The position numbers were made by a program, and so were the translations under genes. A DNA stretch of 6,711 bases. It comes from JBDSLU01 sp031407765. GTDB lineage: Bacteria; Acidobacteriota; Vicinamibacteria; Vicinamibacterales; Vicinamibacteraceae. The notes beneath the pieces are model-generated. The model did no database searches and was not told where the DNA came from. It saw nothing but the letters and a program-made list of their open reading frames with translations. How positions within the stretch are numbered: position 1 is the stretch's first letter; each line of letters begins with the position of its first letter. Shown piece after piece: positions 6,386 through 6,711 of this stretch. The stretch covers positions 1-6,711 of the forward strand of contig JANOIR010000643.1 in assembly GCA_031407765.1 (NCBI GenBank). Direction: 5' to 3'.

Positions 6386-6409
6386 AGTCTCACCTTGGTT
6401 GATTCCAGG

Positions 6410-6437
6410 CCCGCGCGGCCGGGGATCGCGCGGGAGG
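6410..6437 (+). promoter_or_regulatory. Ribosome binding site of the cytochrome gene, partly inside an inverted repeat
   Basis: GGGAGG at 6432-6437 is a strong Shine-Dalgarno 7 bases before ATG 6445 and fixes that start. Its first three bases are also the end of an 8-bp perfect inverted repeat: CCCGCGCG at 6410-6417 with CGCGCGGG at 6427-6434, loop of 9. If formed in the mRNA, this hairpin would partly hide the binding site. Repeats of G and C this short can arise by chance in GC-rich DNA. Confidence 0.6.
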
Positions 6438-6444
6438 CACGCCC

Positions 6445-6711
6445 ATGCGAGGCGTCGTCCGTACCTTGTTGCTCGTGTTCGTGGTTCTGGGCGCACTTAC
6501 AGGTGCCCTCGTCTACACGGTCGCCAGTCGCGGGCTGAGCACGCGTGTTCAGCCCAGTTGGATCGAGGAGCGAGCCGCCCTCGGGATGCGGCAGTTGGCT
6601 ACGTCGTCCGCCGTGCGGGACATGAGCAACCCGGTCACCGGGACGCCGGCTGTGTTCGAAGACGGCCTCGCGCATTTTGCAGACCACTGCGCCAGCTGTC
6701 ACGGCAACGAC
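6445..6711 (+). CDS. Membrane-anchored c-type cytochrome (3' partial)
   Basis: The first 89 residues are present and the gene runs off the window end. A short basic start (MRGVVR) leads into a hydrophobic segment at about 7-26 that acts as an uncleaved anchor or a signal peptide, followed by a linker of about 50 residues. The haem-binding motif CASCH is at Cys82-Cys85-His86, preceded by AHFADHC and followed by GND, typical of small class I cytochromes c. The protein would act in the periplasm as an electron carrier. Haem attachment and export are predicted from the motif. Its partner and role in this cluster are unknown; electron transfer for oxidation of Cu(I) or another respiratory use are both possible. 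The start is supported by a strong ribosome binding site. Confidence 0.85.
   Translation, partial: MRGVVRTLLLVFVVLGALTGALVYTVASRGLSTRVQPSWIEERAALGMRQLATSSAVRDMSNPVTGTPAVFEDGLAHFADHCASCHGND

Overview
The window is high-GC bacterial DNA carrying a metal-homeostasis cluster, most consistent with copper or silver handling. All recognisable genes lie on the + strand. The taxon cannot be fixed from the sequence. The GC bias, the archaeal-type GAPDH and a possible leaderless gene would fit a soil or sediment lineage such as Acidobacteriota, but this is a weak guess.

Layout: (1) 1-1683 is the C-terminal 560 residues of a P1B-type metal-transporting ATPase, cut by the window edge. Its transmembrane metal motif reads Cys-Pro-Asp instead of CPC or CPH, and its C-terminal helix resembles the CopB (P1B-3) branch. 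(2) 1676-2719 is a complete archaeal-type (type II) glyceraldehyde-3-phosphate dehydrogenase that overlaps the ATPase by 8 bases. (3) 2720-3165 holds a short spacer and a broken cupredoxin-domain gene. It is frameshifted near 2959 and has no recognisable signal peptide. (4) 3259-3402 is a 47-residue stand-alone YHS-domain protein with a strong ribosome binding site. (5) 3459-5810 is a complete CopA-like P1B-1 ATPase with a fused YHS domain and a zinc-ribbon-like heavy-metal-binding domain. A strong 12-bp hairpin precedes it. (6) 5855-6337 is an exported, unrecognised Cys/His-rich protein, possibly made from a leaderless transcript. (7) 6445-6711 is the N-terminal part of a membrane-anchored c-type cytochrome, cut by the window end.

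A plausible shared logic is as follows. The two ATPases pump metal out of the cytoplasm. The YHS protein and the N-terminal domains of CopA bind or deliver metal. The exported Cys/His-rich protein and, before it decayed, the cupredoxin would buffer metal outside the inner membrane. The GAPDH may be a spare glycolytic isozyme used when metal inhibits the housekeeping enzyme. The last point is inference only. No metal-responsive regulator is encoded in the window.
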